Translations under genes and position numbers: made by a program
In this document: positions 16,180-26,203 of the stretch, one piece after another
How the letters are laid out: each line of letters starts with the position of its first letter
Numbering within the stretch: the first letter of the stretch is position 1
Notes under the pieces: generated by a model
Databases searched by the model: none
What the model saw: only the letters and a program-made list of their open reading frames with translations
Told to the model about the DNA's origin: nothing
Source: a virus
DNA: 64,000 bases
Direction: 5' to 3' (one strand)
IMG/VR virus record: IMGVR_UViG_3300035680_001201
Coordinates: 1 to 64,000 of that record

Positions 16180-19005
16180 ATGGCAGATGATACTGTAGAT
16201 CAAGCACGAAAGATTCAGGACCAGTTGAACGAAAGTTTTCGACGTGGTGCTAAAACCGCGCAAATGACTTCTGATCAAGTTAAAATTCTTAATAATGCTT
16301 ACGATCATCTTGCGGCTGCTGCAAAGATGGCATCAAAACAAGCCAGAGAATTATACAAAGATATTGATATAGTAACTACAGCTTTTTATAATCCGGCGGA
16401 AACGTTCTCAGGATTTTTGCAAAATGGCGTAAATTCGGGTGAAGATTTGTTAAAAACGTTCAGTGCAATTGCAGGATTAATGTTTGATGAACCACTTAAG
16501 AAAGTCAACGACGAATTAAACAAAGAAAAAGCAATATTGGCGGATTTGGAGAAGGCAAGACAAAAGGATATTGCAATCGGAGAAGATTCTGTAAAGAATT
16601 TGGAAGAGAAGTTAAAGAAAGAAAAAGATTTTTGTGATAAGGTAACAAAGTGTGATGATAGTAAAATAAAATCACTTGAAGACCAAATTAAGAAAGAGGG
16701 TGAAAAAGTTACTAAACAAAAAGAAGGCGGGTCATTAGATGATGAAGCAATAAAAGATCAAAAGAAGAAAATTGAAAAGGCCGAAGAATATCTTAAAAAA
16801 CAACAAGCAATTGCAGGTGTTATTAAAGAATTTATTGCAGCATTTGGTGACGCTTTTGATCGTTTTGTTGAGTTGGATAAAGCAGCGGCTGATTTTCGTA
16901 AAGAACTTGGATTGGGAAGAGATATTGCAAGAGGATTGGAACAAACTGCACTTCAATTAAATCAACAATTTGTAAGTTTAGGCGTAACCATTGAAGGTGC
17001 ATACGCTTCTTTAAAAGCAATTGGTAAAGAATTTGGAACCGCTTTATTGATTAATAAAGAACTTGCACAAACCACTGCTCTTTTGGCTGCAAATTATGGT
17101 GTATCTGAAGGTAACGCTGCTGGATTCTTACAAAAGATGTCATCTATTGGAGGAATGACAGATAAACAAGCCAGTGCAATGGCTGGGTTTACTGCTAACC
17201 TTGCAAATGCAGCAGGAGTTAATTTGGATGAAGTGATGAGAGATGTGGCAAACGCATCTGACGATACGGTTACCTTGATGAGAGGCAATGTCAAACAAAT
17301 GACCATGGCCGCAATTCAAGCAAAACAAATGGGTGTAAGTCTTGATAAGTCTGCAAGTTCTGCAAAAGGACTATTGAACTTTACTCAGAGTGTATCTGAT
17401 GAAATGGAAGCTAGTGTATTATTGGGTAAGAACTTGAATCTCAATGCAGCACGTCAACTATCATTCCAAGGAGACGTAGCTGGTGCACAAAAAGAAATAT
17501 TGAATCAAGTGCGTTCGATGGGAGATTTCAATAAGATGAATGTCTTCCAACAAGAAGCACTTGCTAAGGCAACTGGATATAGTGCAGTTGAGTTGACCAA
17601 GATGTTGAAGAACGAAGAGAAACTTGCACAGTTGTCTGACAAGGAAAAGGCTTCATATGAAAAAGCACTTGAAGCAATGAAAGAACAGAATGAAGAAACA
17701 GGAAAAGACCTGTTGATGAAGACTCAAATGCAAAGTGCTATGGCACAATTGAGTAATACGTTCAAATCTTTCAAACAGATACTTGCTGATATTTTGACAC
17801 CGGTTGTAAATGTTGCTGTCAAGTTATTGATTCCAGCATTGAAAATCGCTTTGGTGGTTTTCAACTTATTGTTAGTACCAATAAAGGTTCTTGCTAATGC
17901 ATTGTATAAAATGTGGGAACCAATTGAACCGTTGGTTCAATCATTTAGTGACTCGTTAGATGGTGCAAATAAATTTATCGAGGAAATTGTACAAAAGGGA
18001 ATTGATTTTGGGGTAGTGTTCTTAAAAATTAATTCTGCGATAATGTTGTTTGGTGCTATGTTCAAAACATTTCTAAATCCAATTGAGTTGGTATTTAAAG
18101 GAATTGGTAGAATATTTTCAATGATTAATTCGGGAGCAAGTCGCTTATTAAGTCCGATAAGTGGAATAATTAGTGCGTTTGGAAGTGCAGGTGGAGTGGT
18201 TGGAAAGTTTGCATCCGGATTTGGAAATGTTGGTCGTATCGTTGGTCTTTTGGGAACTGCTGGAAAAGCTATACCGATTGTTGGAACGGTTATCACTGTA
18301 CTACAAGCTGTTTGGGGATTATTTAGTCGTATCAGTAAAGGAATGGGAATATTCGATGCGTTGGGTGAAACACTATACGATGTCTTTGTTGGACCATTTG
18401 AGATGTTAGTAGAACTTTTAACTAAGATTCCGATTATCGGTGATTTATTTAAACCCTTACTTGCAGTATTTCCAATTATTAAATCATCAATTAAAAGTTT
18501 ATTTGGTATGTTTCCTTCTATGTTTGAAAACGTAGTTTCTATACTTAAATCATTTGGATCCGTGTTGTATAAAGTATTCATTCAACCATGGGTCGATGCT
18601 TGGGATTTTATATCAAATTTGTTTGTTGGTAGAAGTAATTCCACACTGGGTAATGGAATTATCAAAGGATTGATTGGCGTTGGAACTGCAATATTGAAAA
18701 TCTTTACGTCTCCCTTTGAATTTATATTTCAAATGATTATGACAGGATTTACGTCAATCGCAACGTTCGTACAAAACGTATTGAGTGTGCCATTCAAGAT
18801 TGTAGGCAAACTAATAGGAGTTGATACTGGAGGAATCGGTGGGGGTGTTGAAGCGGGTAACACGTCACAATCTGATACGATTGCTGCAATAGAACAAACC
18901 AATCAAAAACTTGATACTCTTATCAGTTTAATGATGAACGGTGGTATTGCTGTAAATCTTGATGGTAGAAAAGTAAGTGAACAACTTGCTATTGCAAGTT
19001 CATAA
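16180..19005 (+). CDS. Tail tape measure protein
   Basis: A 941-residue protein, the longest helical protein in the tail module and placed directly after the chaperone pair. The N-terminal half is Ala/Lys/Glu/Gln-rich coiled coil (strong charged repeats about 100-210). The middle (about 560-900) has several Gly/Ile/Val-rich hydrophobic segments typical of tape measures that cross the host membrane. The end carries Ile-Ala-Val-Asn-Leu-Asp-Gly-Arg-Lys-Val, a short motif common at tape-measure C-termini. By the usual rule of about 0.15 nm per residue it predicts a tail of roughly 140 nm. A Cys-x6-Cys pair near 148-155 is unusual in this class. The next gene starts 9 bp later. Confidence 0.88.
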   Translation: MADDTVDQARKIQDQLNESFRRGAKTAQMTSDQVKILNNAYDHLAAAAKMASKQARELYKDIDIVTTAFYNPAETFSGFLQNGVNSGEDLLKTFSAIAGLMFDEPLKKVNDELNKEKAILADLEKARQKDIAIGEDSVKNLEEKLKKEKDFCDKVTKCDDSKIKSLEDQIKKEGEKVTKQKEGGSLDDEAIKDQKKKIEKAEEYLKKQQAIAGVIKEFIAAFGDAFDRFVELDKAAADFRKELGLGRDIARGLEQTALQLNQQFVSLGVTIEGAYASLKAIGKEFGTALLINKELAQTTALLAANYGVSEGNAAGFLQKMSSIGGMTDKQASAMAGFTANLANAAGVNLDEVMRDVANASDDTVTLMRGNVKQMTMAAIQAKQMGVSLDKSASSAKGLLNFTQSVSDEMEASVLLGKNLNLNAARQLSFQGDVAGAQKEILNQVRSMGDFNKMNVFQQEALAKATGYSAVELTKMLKNEEKLAQLSDKEKASYEKALEAMKEQNEETGKDLLMKTQMQSAMAQLSNTFKSFKQILADILTPVVNVAVKLLIPALKIALVVFNLLLVPIKVLANALYKMWEPIEPLVQSFSDSLDGANKFIEEIVQKGIDFGVVFLKINSAIMLFGAMFKTFLNPIELVFKGIGRIFSMINSGASRLLSPISGIISAFGSAGGVVGKFASGFGNVGRIVGLLGTAGKAIPIVGTVITVLQAVWGLFSRISKGMGIFDALGETLYDVFVGPFEMLVELLTKIPIIGDLFKPLLAVFPIIKSSIKSLFGMFPSMFENVVSILKSFGSVLYKVFIQPWVDAWDFISNLFVGRSNSTLGNGIIKGLIGVGTAILKIFTSPFEFIFQMIMTGFTSIATFVQNVLSVPFKIVGKLIGVDTGGIGGGVEAGNTSQSDTIAAIEQTNQKLDTLISLMMNGGIAVNLDGRKVSEQLAIASS

Positions 19006-19014
19006 TTATAGAAT

Positions 19015-21639
19015 ATGGCTGATCAAATTCAAAGAAACTCAATTGCGTTTCCACTAGAAACTCGTTATAACAACGCATCTAGTTCACCAACGCCTGGTAG
19101 TGAACCAAGAGATAGTCGTAGAATGGTACCACCAATTAATACGATACCTAAAGATTATCCACTTGGTGCTGCTCCCGGTAAAATTGAGAAACTGTATATT
19201 GCTAACAATAAACAAATTTTAACAAGATTCAGTGCAAAAACTGATTATGCTAATAGTTTGTTGAAGTTCGGTCCACGTCAACCCTTTCTTTGGTATAACC
19301 CAAATGAAGGTAATGGTGGAACCAATGCAATTAAGAAATATGACAGTCGTGCATTTCCAATTGGATCTACATTACAAGATGTGGTTCGTATCTCCAAATA
19401 TACTGTATCTGGAAATGGTGTCACGTTTTTATTGAAACAAGCACTAATTCAAAATTTACAACCATTCAATGAAACGGCGTTATACAATCCAGCCGTGCCT
19501 ATTGTCGCTGCATTACGGCCAGGATCGCTTGGGTTACTTCCAAGACCAACAAGACACATTGATTTGAGTGGCGGTATTTTAGGTGCATTAGCAAGTGTTG
19601 TAGGCTTTAGTGTAAATAACGGTACATCGTCACCAAAGGGTACTGTAGGAAGCGGAAAGCCAGATGAATCTGATAACTCTCCTTTATCAAAACAATCAAT
19701 CGGCGGTGGCAAAGGTCTTTTGAGAGCAAAAACCGCATCATCTGGATATAATTCTTTAGCTTCACGTTGGGGAGGTAATGCAAATAAGAACAGTTTTCTA
19801 AAATCCATAGTTTCATCTGTATTTCCTTCATTAATTAAAACAAATCAACCGTCAAAAACAGGATATAGAGCGGATGAAGGTGCATATGGAATGATGATTT
19901 CGGATATCAAAGGTAAGTTTACCAAACGAAATGTCATTACCAATGTAGAAATACCATTAAACCAATTATGGATCGCTGGAAGCAGCGATGGTGGAGAAAA
20001 GAATATTAGAAAAAATGGCAATGAAGTGCCACAAAATCGTAAAATTGTGTTTGTGGACGGTACAGAACAAAAAATTTCAGGTACCGACATAAGTGGTCCA
20101 ACAATAAACGGTGGAACGACTGGATTTAAGTTTGAAAAAGATGTAGATAATGTTGAAAAATACGGAAAATCAGTTGGTATAGAGCCATATCGTAAAGACA
20201 GTTCAAATAATTTCAAGTTTTCTGTGATGTTGATGAACTATAAAAAGTTTATCGACAAGACAAACCGTTTTCCAACCAAAATGGATGGTCCTCCGTTGGA
20301 CTTAACCAATGCGGATGAACCAACTATCATACTATCACAGAAAAATTTCTTCAAAAAATACGGATTCGACACGATTCCTCAGGTTTTTGTCATCAAAACG
20401 ATGCCAAATATACCAACACGTCAAGGAAGTGGTGACGAAAATCGATCAGCATACTTAGTTGATGGAACATATTCGAAAAATCGTAAAGATGCTGGTGGAA
20501 ATGGTAATCTTTCCGAGTTTTTGAAGAACATGGAGGACAATAAACTTCAAAATGTACCTTCCGAAGTCACTGATTTGCCAGATCGAATCAATGCAACGCT
20601 TCAAACCAAGAAAGAAGATCCAATTAATGCAAAACGTGTTGATAATCTTAAAGAATTGGTCACAAAAATCAAAAACGCGGGATATTCGGTGTCATTTTCA
20701 AATGTTGATACTAGAGTTATGTCTAGCCCCGACTCGACTGTATATGGTATAGAGAAGTTAAAACAAACAAACATCACCGATAAAAAATATTCAGACAATT
20801 ATAAAGAAAGTACCCAATTATTAGACGGTCTTAATAATTCACGTAAGAACAGTCGTAAAATGTCTGGGACTTACAAAGGTGATGATCTCAATAAGTTGAC
20901 TATTTTGGATAAACAACGTAGGATTATTGATGAAACAGATATATCTGGGTGGAATGTATACGAACCATATAATGATGATTTGATTGCTTTCTACTTTTAT
21001 GACATGGTAAATGAAAAACATATACCATTTCGAGCAAGTGTAACCGGAATCAATGATAGTTTTCAAGCAGACTGGGCAAATTACAAATATATTGGTCGTG
21101 CTGACAAACTATATGTGTACGATGGTGTTACTCGTCAATTAAGTTTTAGTTTCAAGGTAATTGCTAATAGCATTAAAGAATTGCTTCCAATGTGGAAACG
21201 TATTAATTATTTGTGTGGATTAACATTACCTGCTAATTACACATCTGCACCAAGTCAACAAGATGGCAGTGAGAATCAGTTTATGATTCCATCATTTGTT
21301 TTGTTGACGTTAGGTGATATGTATAAAGAACAACCCATTATAATTAATCGTGTAGGACTTACCATACCAGAAGGTGCGTCGTGGGAAACTGTGAGTGAAA
21401 ACTCGGAACAAGATTGGTCATATTTGAATAACATTATTACATGGACTGGTTCAAAAGGAAAAGTTGCTCAATTTCCAAGAGAAGTTGAAATATCAGTTGA
21501 TTTGACACCATTGTTCAAAGAACGACCTGTCACTGGAATGGCAAACTTTGGACATGCTCCAAGAGATCTTAAGAACATTGGATTGGTTGGAGGATTTAAT
21601 AATGAGTTTTCAGAAGCCTTAACGGTTAATCGTGTATAA
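19015..21639 (+). CDS. Baseplate or tail-tube-associated structural protein
   Basis: An 874-residue protein, second of four closely spaced genes after the tape measure (9-10 bp gaps or overlaps). It starts with an extended Pro/Ser-rich segment, and residues about 190-260 are Gly/Ser-rich and probably flexible. The C-terminal third is best conserved in appearance. It has Asp-Leu-Ile-Ala-Phe-Tyr-Phe-Tyr-Asp-Met, then a beta-rich part with Leu-Tyr-Val-Tyr-Asp-Gly-Val-Thr-Arg and Leu-Pro-Met-Trp-Lys-Arg-Ile-Asn-Tyr-Leu. That pattern of a beta-barrel followed by a helix occurs in tube-initiator and hub proteins (T4 gp48/gp54-like). Position after the tape measure and before a LysM protein supports a baseplate role. 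The precise T4 counterpart cannot be named. Confidence 0.6.
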   Translation: MADQIQRNSIAFPLETRYNNASSSPTPGSEPRDSRRMVPPINTIPKDYPLGAAPGKIEKLYIANNKQILTRFSAKTDYANSLLKFGPRQPFLWYNPNEGNGGTNAIKKYDSRAFPIGSTLQDVVRISKYTVSGNGVTFLLKQALIQNLQPFNETALYNPAVPIVAALRPGSLGLLPRPTRHIDLSGGILGALASVVGFSVNNGTSSPKGTVGSGKPDESDNSPLSKQSIGGGKGLLRAKTASSGYNSLASRWGGNANKNSFLKSIVSSVFPSLIKTNQPSKTGYRADEGAYGMMISDIKGKFTKRNVITNVEIPLNQLWIAGSSDGGEKNIRKNGNEVPQNRKIVFVDGTEQKISGTDISGPTINGGTTGFKFEKDVDNVEKYGKSVGIEPYRKDSSNNFKFSVMLMNYKKFIDKTNRFPTKMDGPPLDLTNADEPTIILSQKNFFKKYGFDTIPQVFVIKTMPNIPTRQGSGDENRSAYLVDGTYSKNRKDAGGNGNLSEFLKNMEDNKLQNVPSEVTDLPDRINATLQTKKEDPINAKRVDNLKELVTKIKNAGYSVSFSNVDTRVMSSPDSTVYGIEKLKQTNITDKKYSDNYKESTQLLDGLNNSRKNSRKMSGTYKGDDLNKLTILDKQRRIIDETDISGWNVYEPYNDDLIAFYFYDMVNEKHIPFRASVTGINDSFQADWANYKYIGRADKLYVYDGVTRQLSFSFKVIANSIKELLPMWKRINYLCGLTLPANYTSAPSQQDGSENQFMIPSFVLLTLGDMYKEQPIIINRVGLTIPEGASWETVSENSEQDWSYLNNIITWTGSKGKVAQFPREVEISVDLTPLFKERPVTGMANFGHAPRDLKNIGLVGGFNNEFSEALTVNRV

Positions 21640-21649
21640 TTATTGATAT

Positions 21650-21946
21650 ATGAGATATGACAAAAGTGTCAACATAAAGAAAAGATGGGATGGTAAAAGA
21701 TATTTTGGTACACGATTGTATCCAAATATTCCAGTCACTTCATCTGATATGTATGTTGTAACAAACGAAAGTGACACGTTGGATAATTTAGCGTTCAAAT
21801 ATTATAAGAATCCTTCATTGTGGTGGATTATTGCTCAAGCAAATAATATTGGAAAAGGAAAATTGTCGGTGCCTGCTGGATTACAACTACGTATACCTAT
21901 AAACGTGACTACAATTTTAAATAATTATACCGTTCTTAATTCATAA
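21650..21946 (+). CDS. LysM-like baseplate protein (gp53 / gpX type)
   Basis: A 98-residue protein. The core Asp-Thr-Leu-Asp-Asn-Leu-Ala-Phe-Lys-Tyr-Tyr-Lys-Asn-Pro followed by Leu-Trp-Trp-Ile-Ile-Ala-Gln-Ala-Asn is the typical LysM signature of contractile-tail adaptor proteins. The domain then ends in Val-Pro-Ala-Gly-Leu-Gln-Leu-Arg-Ile-Pro. In T4 this fold is found in the wedge protein gp53, and in P2-like tails in gpX. There it links hub and wedge and does not degrade peptidoglycan. It is packed between two large baseplate genes, 10 bp after one and 5 bp before the other. Confidence 0.8.
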   Translation: MRYDKSVNIKKRWDGKRYFGTRLYPNIPVTSSDMYVVTNESDTLDNLAFKYYKNPSLWWIIAQANNIGKGKLSVPAGLQLRIPINVTTILNNYTVLNS

Positions 21947-21951
21947 CAGTT

Positions 21952-24405
21952 ATGTCTACTCGATTCGTAGCGCCATTTGAAATTCAACCGTTTCCAAAAT
22001 ACATTCGTGACGAACTAGAACGTCGTGAAAAAGATATTGGAATGAACTTTATTTCCAACACTATTGCTAGTTGGGATGATGACGGTAACTGGAATACATA
22101 CAAAGGACCAATGCGTTGTTGGGTTCGTGTATGTTCCAATGGTATTGGTGAAGAAAAATATGGTTCCAAAGAAGGTTTTGTAATGGGTGGTGCAAATGGT
22201 TTTTATAAAGACTACGGATTTGATCCAACAACTTACAACAAAACTGAAACTGTATTGGGATTTACTCCGTCTGGAGTTGAACATAGTATTGTCGGTGAAA
22301 ACAATCAAAATGGAATTATAAATAAACATGTTCCACCACCGGGTATTATCAGCATCGATGCTATAATGCAAAAGTCGATGTATCGTCAGATTACTATCAA
22401 GTGGAAGTGTTATTCTAAAGATCATTTGAATTACATGACGCCGTACTTTATGTCCCCTGGCGTTTCAATGTTTATTGAATGGGGTTGGAATCATTATAAT
22501 CCCAAGTGTTTGTTAAACTTAACCGATATTGGTCAACCAGCAAAAATGAAGGAGTCTGTTGACGATAAAACACCCGGACCATCTGGAGATCCTGAAGATC
22601 CCAGAAAGACTAAAGGATTTGGTTTATTGGGAATTTACACCGATCCATTGGAACAACAATTGATTGTTGAAGACGGTAAAGGTCTGTATGATTTAACTTG
22701 TGGTATTATAAGTAATTTTGATTATTCTTTACAACCAGATGGTTCATACGACTGTACCACGGAGGTAAAGAGCAATAGCTTCATATATAGTGGCGTTCAA
22801 ACTCGTAGTAACGCTATGGCATCAACGTCACCGGCTGATAGTAAAGGAAACAAAAAGCCAGAACCGGTTAAGACTCTCAAAGAATACATCCAGAATGACT
22901 TTAAATCGTTACCAAAGACCGTATTAACCGGTTTGAATGGTAATACTCCACTATTCCCTATTACGGGATGGCCGGGACCAGAAACCCGTGTATTTATTCC
23001 ACGTAACTTGGATACTTCTAATGATCCACGTACAAAAATTGATAATGTAACAAAATACAGTTTTGACTCTGGTGCAAACGATGAGTTTTGGATTACTATG
23101 GGTTTATTTGTAGACTTGATTAACAAGTTCTGCACAGCAGAGTCACAGAAAACTGGCGCTACATTTAATCAAGTTGACATCAAATCATCGTGGATTGGCG
23201 GACATAAAAATCTAATAAGTATTGATGGTAAGGTATTGTTGATACCAAATTCTCAGGCACCTAATATTTCACCATCTGTTGAAGATCGTGGAAACTCAAA
23301 AAACTATACAACACCTGACACGCAAAAGGACGGTAAGGATCCATCTGCAATTAGCGAGGCGGATAAAACTCTACAGTCGATATTCAATAGTACAACAAGA
23401 CAAGATCTCAATGAAATTGTTAACTATTTTAGAATAAAGAACGGTGGCAAAAATCCTGCTGATGTTGAATTTCCATCAAAACAATATGATTATAATTTGG
23501 GCAAGTTGGAGAACTTGTATATTCATAAAGATGTCGTTATAAAAGCGGTTGAAAAATCAGAAACGATTACCGACATATTGAACTTCGTTCTGAATAAGAT
23601 TTCCGAATCTGTCAACGGCCTTTGGAAGTTTAACCTTATTCAATTTGGACCTTCTAATTCTTTGTTATCCATTATTGATACCGATTGTTTTAGTTTGAAA
23701 CGTTTACAAGAATTGAATTCGGATAAGCGGCCGTATTTGTATTTCTTCAAAAATAGAGCCAGTAGAAACAATATTCAGGCATTGAATTTTAGTGTTAAAT
23801 TAAGTGATAAGGTTGCTACTTCGGTCATGTTTAATTCACCAAATGATAATAAAACATCTGTTCCTTTGAAGAATCCGTTTAGATTTGTAATAAGAGATAG
23901 ATTCTATAAGACTATAAACGACGCATCGTATTTGTCTCCGAAAGATCAACAAACTTTAATTAAAGATAAACAAAATCTTGAATTGGAACGTAAACGGTTG
24001 GATGAAAAACGTCAAGATGCTATTAAAAAGGAACGTGATGTAAAGGATGGTGCGTACATTTATGGTGTTGTTACCCGTGAAAATGGTGAAGAAAAGACTT
24101 ATATTCGTAAGTTGGTACTGACTCAAAAAGACTTATTGACTTTATTGGTTAATGATAAAGATCCGTATAATGGTTCGATCAATTCGTTTCCACAACCGGG
24201 AATAAAAGCGGAAATTACGGTGACAGGAATTGGGGGACTAAAAACATTTCAAATTTTTGGAATTGACAATTTGCCAGAACCATACGATAAAGACATATTG
24301 TTTCAGATAGAAGATGTAAAACATAGTTTACAAAGTAATGGTCAATGGACTACTACTATTACTGCTGGTATACGTCCTACAAAAGGATTAAACGTTAAAT
24401 CATGA
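21952..24405 (+). CDS. Large baseplate hub-like structural protein
   Basis: An 817-residue protein directly after the LysM gene. It opens with Phe-Glu-Ile-Gln-Pro-Phe-Pro-Lys-Tyr-Ile and contains beta-rich stretches such as Ile-Thr-Ile-Lys-Trp-Lys-Cys and Ser-Met-Phe-Ile-Glu-Trp-Gly-Trp. A charged helical segment lies near 665-690. The order tape measure, tube-associated protein, LysM protein, large protein matches the position of gp27/gpD-type hub proteins in contractile tails, and this is the basis of the call. No lysozyme or cell-wall hydrolase motif is visible. Its stop overlaps the start of the next gene (ATGA), showing translational coupling. Confidence 0.55.
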   Translation: MSTRFVAPFEIQPFPKYIRDELERREKDIGMNFISNTIASWDDDGNWNTYKGPMRCWVRVCSNGIGEEKYGSKEGFVMGGANGFYKDYGFDPTTYNKTETVLGFTPSGVEHSIVGENNQNGIINKHVPPPGIISIDAIMQKSMYRQITIKWKCYSKDHLNYMTPYFMSPGVSMFIEWGWNHYNPKCLLNLTDIGQPAKMKESVDDKTPGPSGDPEDPRKTKGFGLLGIYTDPLEQQLIVEDGKGLYDLTCGIISNFDYSLQPDGSYDCTTEVKSNSFIYSGVQTRSNAMASTSPADSKGNKKPEPVKTLKEYIQNDFKSLPKTVLTGLNGNTPLFPITGWPGPETRVFIPRNLDTSNDPRTKIDNVTKYSFDSGANDEFWITMGLFVDLINKFCTAESQKTGATFNQVDIKSSWIGGHKNLISIDGKVLLIPNSQAPNISPSVEDRGNSKNYTTPDTQKDGKDPSAISEADKTLQSIFNSTTRQDLNEIVNYFRIKNGGKNPADVEFPSKQYDYNLGKLENLYIHKDVVIKAVEKSETITDILNFVLNKISESVNGLWKFNLIQFGPSNSLLSIIDTDCFSLKRLQELNSDKRPYLYFFKNRASRNNIQALNFSVKLSDKVATSVMFNSPNDNKTSVPLKNPFRFVIRDRFYKTINDASYLSPKDQQTLIKDKQNLELERKRLDEKRQDAIKKERDVKDGAYIYGVVTRENGEEKTYIRKLVLTQKDLLTLLVNDKDPYNGSINSFPQPGIKAEITVTGIGGLKTFQIFGIDNLPEPYDKDILFQIEDVKHSLQSNGQWTTTITAGIRPTKGLNVKS

Positions 24406-24779
24406 TTGAACTAAGTAAATATATTAATTTGGCAGGCAACGTAATACCTCCAGTATTTCCACGTGCATATTTGTTTTCATCTTCTGACATTGATTATAGC
24501 ATTCCATACACTCGTCGTTATTTTGTAAAAAAGGTCAACGATAACGATGTTATTGAGGTTGAGGGTGACAATTTTAAAAATGTACCAGATAATATCTATC
24601 AAAAAGTGAGTATCAACTGGCAAGTTTCAGGAATTCAACGTAGTGTCATTAATGATGGCAAGGTGATACAAGAAGGCGCTTACGAGTATAATCGTAAACA
24701 AGTTAAGTTGGCAGAAAAATACATGCCGGGGTTAACAATGAGAATTAGTGAAAAATACTTGGCAGGATTTAAAAGTTGA
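24402..24779 (+). CDS. Small baseplate-module protein of unknown function
   Basis: A 125-residue protein whose ATG overlaps the stop of the preceding hub-like gene. It is beta-rich at the N-terminus (Ile-Pro-Tyr-Thr-Arg-Arg-Tyr-Phe-Val-Lys-Lys) and ends in a basic amphipathic helix. I do not recognise a family. Coupling to the hub-like gene and its place as the last gene of the tail module suggest a virion component or assembly partner. A sigma70-like promoter for the next gene begins within its stop codon region. Confidence 0.6.
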   Translation: MIELSKYINLAGNVIPPVFPRAYLFSSSDIDYSIPYTRRYFVKKVNDNDVIEVEGDNFKNVPDNIYQKVSINWQVSGIQRSVINDGKVIQEGAYEYNRKQVKLAEKYMPGLTMRISEKYLAGFKS

Positions 24780-24804
24780 CTTTTTGAAAAGATCACGATA
24801 TGTT
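24776..24804 (+). promoter_or_regulatory. Sigma70-like promoter before the DNA polymerase gene
   Basis: -35 TTGACT (24776-24781), 17-bp spacer, -10 TATGTT (24799-24804). The TTGACTTTTT start is shared with the promoter at 28907. It marks the switch from tail to replication genes. Confidence 0.6.
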
Positions 24805-24812
24805 ATTGTCAA

Positions 24813-26153
24813 GTGAACCAATTGACAAAAATTTCATCTGAAATAGGAAAAAAAGATATTATTATGGATGTTATTCCGTTATCGGAATCTACGCATCCTA
24901 CGGTTACACAACCGTGTTTGGTTCTGATTAAGATAGTACTCACTGATCAATTTTACTGTCTTCATATCGACAGTTATGATGACTTTACATGTTACAAAAA
25001 AAGTGAAATTGAACAATTTTTGAATAAACGTCGTGGACGTATTTTTTGTTTTTCAAAACGAAAGGTTTTGCATCAACTAAACGTCAATAATCTTTTGGAT
25101 TTATCTCTGGTTTGTTTTATTGAACAAGGTGACACTATTGAACAGGATGACTATGACACGTCATCACATTTGTTTTTTAAAAACAAATATCAAAACCACA
25201 ATGAGATAAATAAAATTATTCCAGCCAACAATCACATATCACGGTTTCTGGATATGTGTGAAGACGTTAAAGTTTATGTCAAAAAGAAATATGACGATTC
25301 ATACCATGTTGTAAATAGTGCAATTATTGAAACTCTTCAATCAATTGAATCACACGGATTGCAAATTGATTCGGAACAATTTGAGAAACACTTTCCAGAA
25401 AGGAAACACTTGGTTATAAATAATAAAGTATATACCGAGTATAATATTTTTACATCAACTGGACGGCCAAGTAATCGATTTGGAGGTATCAACTATTCGG
25501 CACTCAATAAAGACAATGAATGTCGTAAAAGTTTTGTATCGCGACACGGCAATGATGGATTATTGGTGATGTTGGACTATAGTGCGTATCATCCACATAT
25601 CATTGGAAAGTTGATTCGATACAATTTTCCGGAAGGAGTAAATATTTATCGTTATTTGGGTCAATATTATTTCAAAACTGAAGATCTTTCCGAAGATCAG
25701 TTGAAGAAGTCGAAAACGTTAACGTTTCAACAATTATATGGGTCCATTTCAGAAGAATATGTTAAAATTCCTTATTTTGCGAAGATTCGTGAATATATTC
25801 AACATCGATGGGAATTTTTTAATGAATTTGGGTACATTGAAACGCCAATTTTCAAGAGACCGATTACCAAGAATCACTTGAAAGACGCAAATCCAAATAA
25901 ATTGTTTAATTACATTCTACAAGCGTCTGAAACTGAGTTTTCAGTTCAAAGTTTGATGGATATCAATCGATATTTAACAGACAAACTGACAAAACCGGTT
26001 CTGTATACGTATGATTCAATTTTGTTTGACGTAAATAAGTTTGAAGGAACAACGGTGTTGATGGAAATTACAAGATTAATGCAAAATCAAGGATTTCCCA
26101 CCAAGTGTTATTTTGGACAGAATTATCATGACATGCAAACTGTAACTATTTAA
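24813..26153 (+). CDS. Compact family A DNA polymerase, polymerase domain only
   Basis: 446 residues from the GTG at 24813. An ATG at 24864 (429 residues) with a weak upstream agg is the alternative start. All three Pol I palm/finger motifs are visible. Motif A is Met-Leu-Asp255-Tyr-Ser-Ala-Tyr-His-Pro-His. Motif B is Lys-Ser-Lys-Thr-Leu-Thr-Phe-Gln-Gln-Leu-Tyr-Gly. Motif C is Tyr400-Asp401-Ser-Ile-Leu-Phe-Asp, where Pol I has His-Asp-Glu. The Ser-Thr-Gly-Arg-Pro-Ser primer-grip region precedes motif A. The N-terminal 200 residues are too short for a normal 3'-5' exonuclease and show no Asp-x-Glu motif. Rhodothermus phage RM378, also a distant T4 relative, has a split family A polymerase with the exonuclease encoded apart; that arrangement may apply here. 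Confidence 0.8.
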   Translation: MNQLTKISSEIGKKDIIMDVIPLSESTHPTVTQPCLVLIKIVLTDQFYCLHIDSYDDFTCYKKSEIEQFLNKRRGRIFCFSKRKVLHQLNVNNLLDLSLVCFIEQGDTIEQDDYDTSSHLFFKNKYQNHNEINKIIPANNHISRFLDMCEDVKVYVKKKYDDSYHVVNSAIIETLQSIESHGLQIDSEQFEKHFPERKHLVINNKVYTEYNIFTSTGRPSNRFGGINYSALNKDNECRKSFVSRHGNDGLLVMLDYSAYHPHIIGKLIRYNFPEGVNIYRYLGQYYFKTEDLSEDQLKKSKTLTFQQLYGSISEEYVKIPYFAKIREYIQHRWEFFNEFGYIETPIFKRPITKNHLKDANPNKLFNYILQASETEFSVQSLMDINRYLTDKLTKPVLYTYDSILFDVNKFEGTTVLMEITRLMQNQGFPTKCYFGQNYHDMQTVTI

Positions 26154-26180
26154 AAAGTTCAGTTTTGGTAAGATACACAA

Positions 26181-26188
26181 TATTTATT
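26181..26188 (+). promoter_or_regulatory. TATTTATT box before the gene at 26204
   Basis: One-base variant (TATTTATT) of the recurring box, 15 nt before the ATG at 26204. It is flanked by an inverted repeat acacaatat / atattgtgt (26175-26183 and 26190-26198) that could be an operator. Confidence 0.35.
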
Positions 26189-26203
26189 AGATATTGTGTC
26201 GTC

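Noticed and set aside
17937-18581. 214-residue antisense frame inside the tape measure gene
   Set aside because: It is a shadow of the helical, Ile/Leu/Asn-rich coding strand, without ribosome site or known motif.
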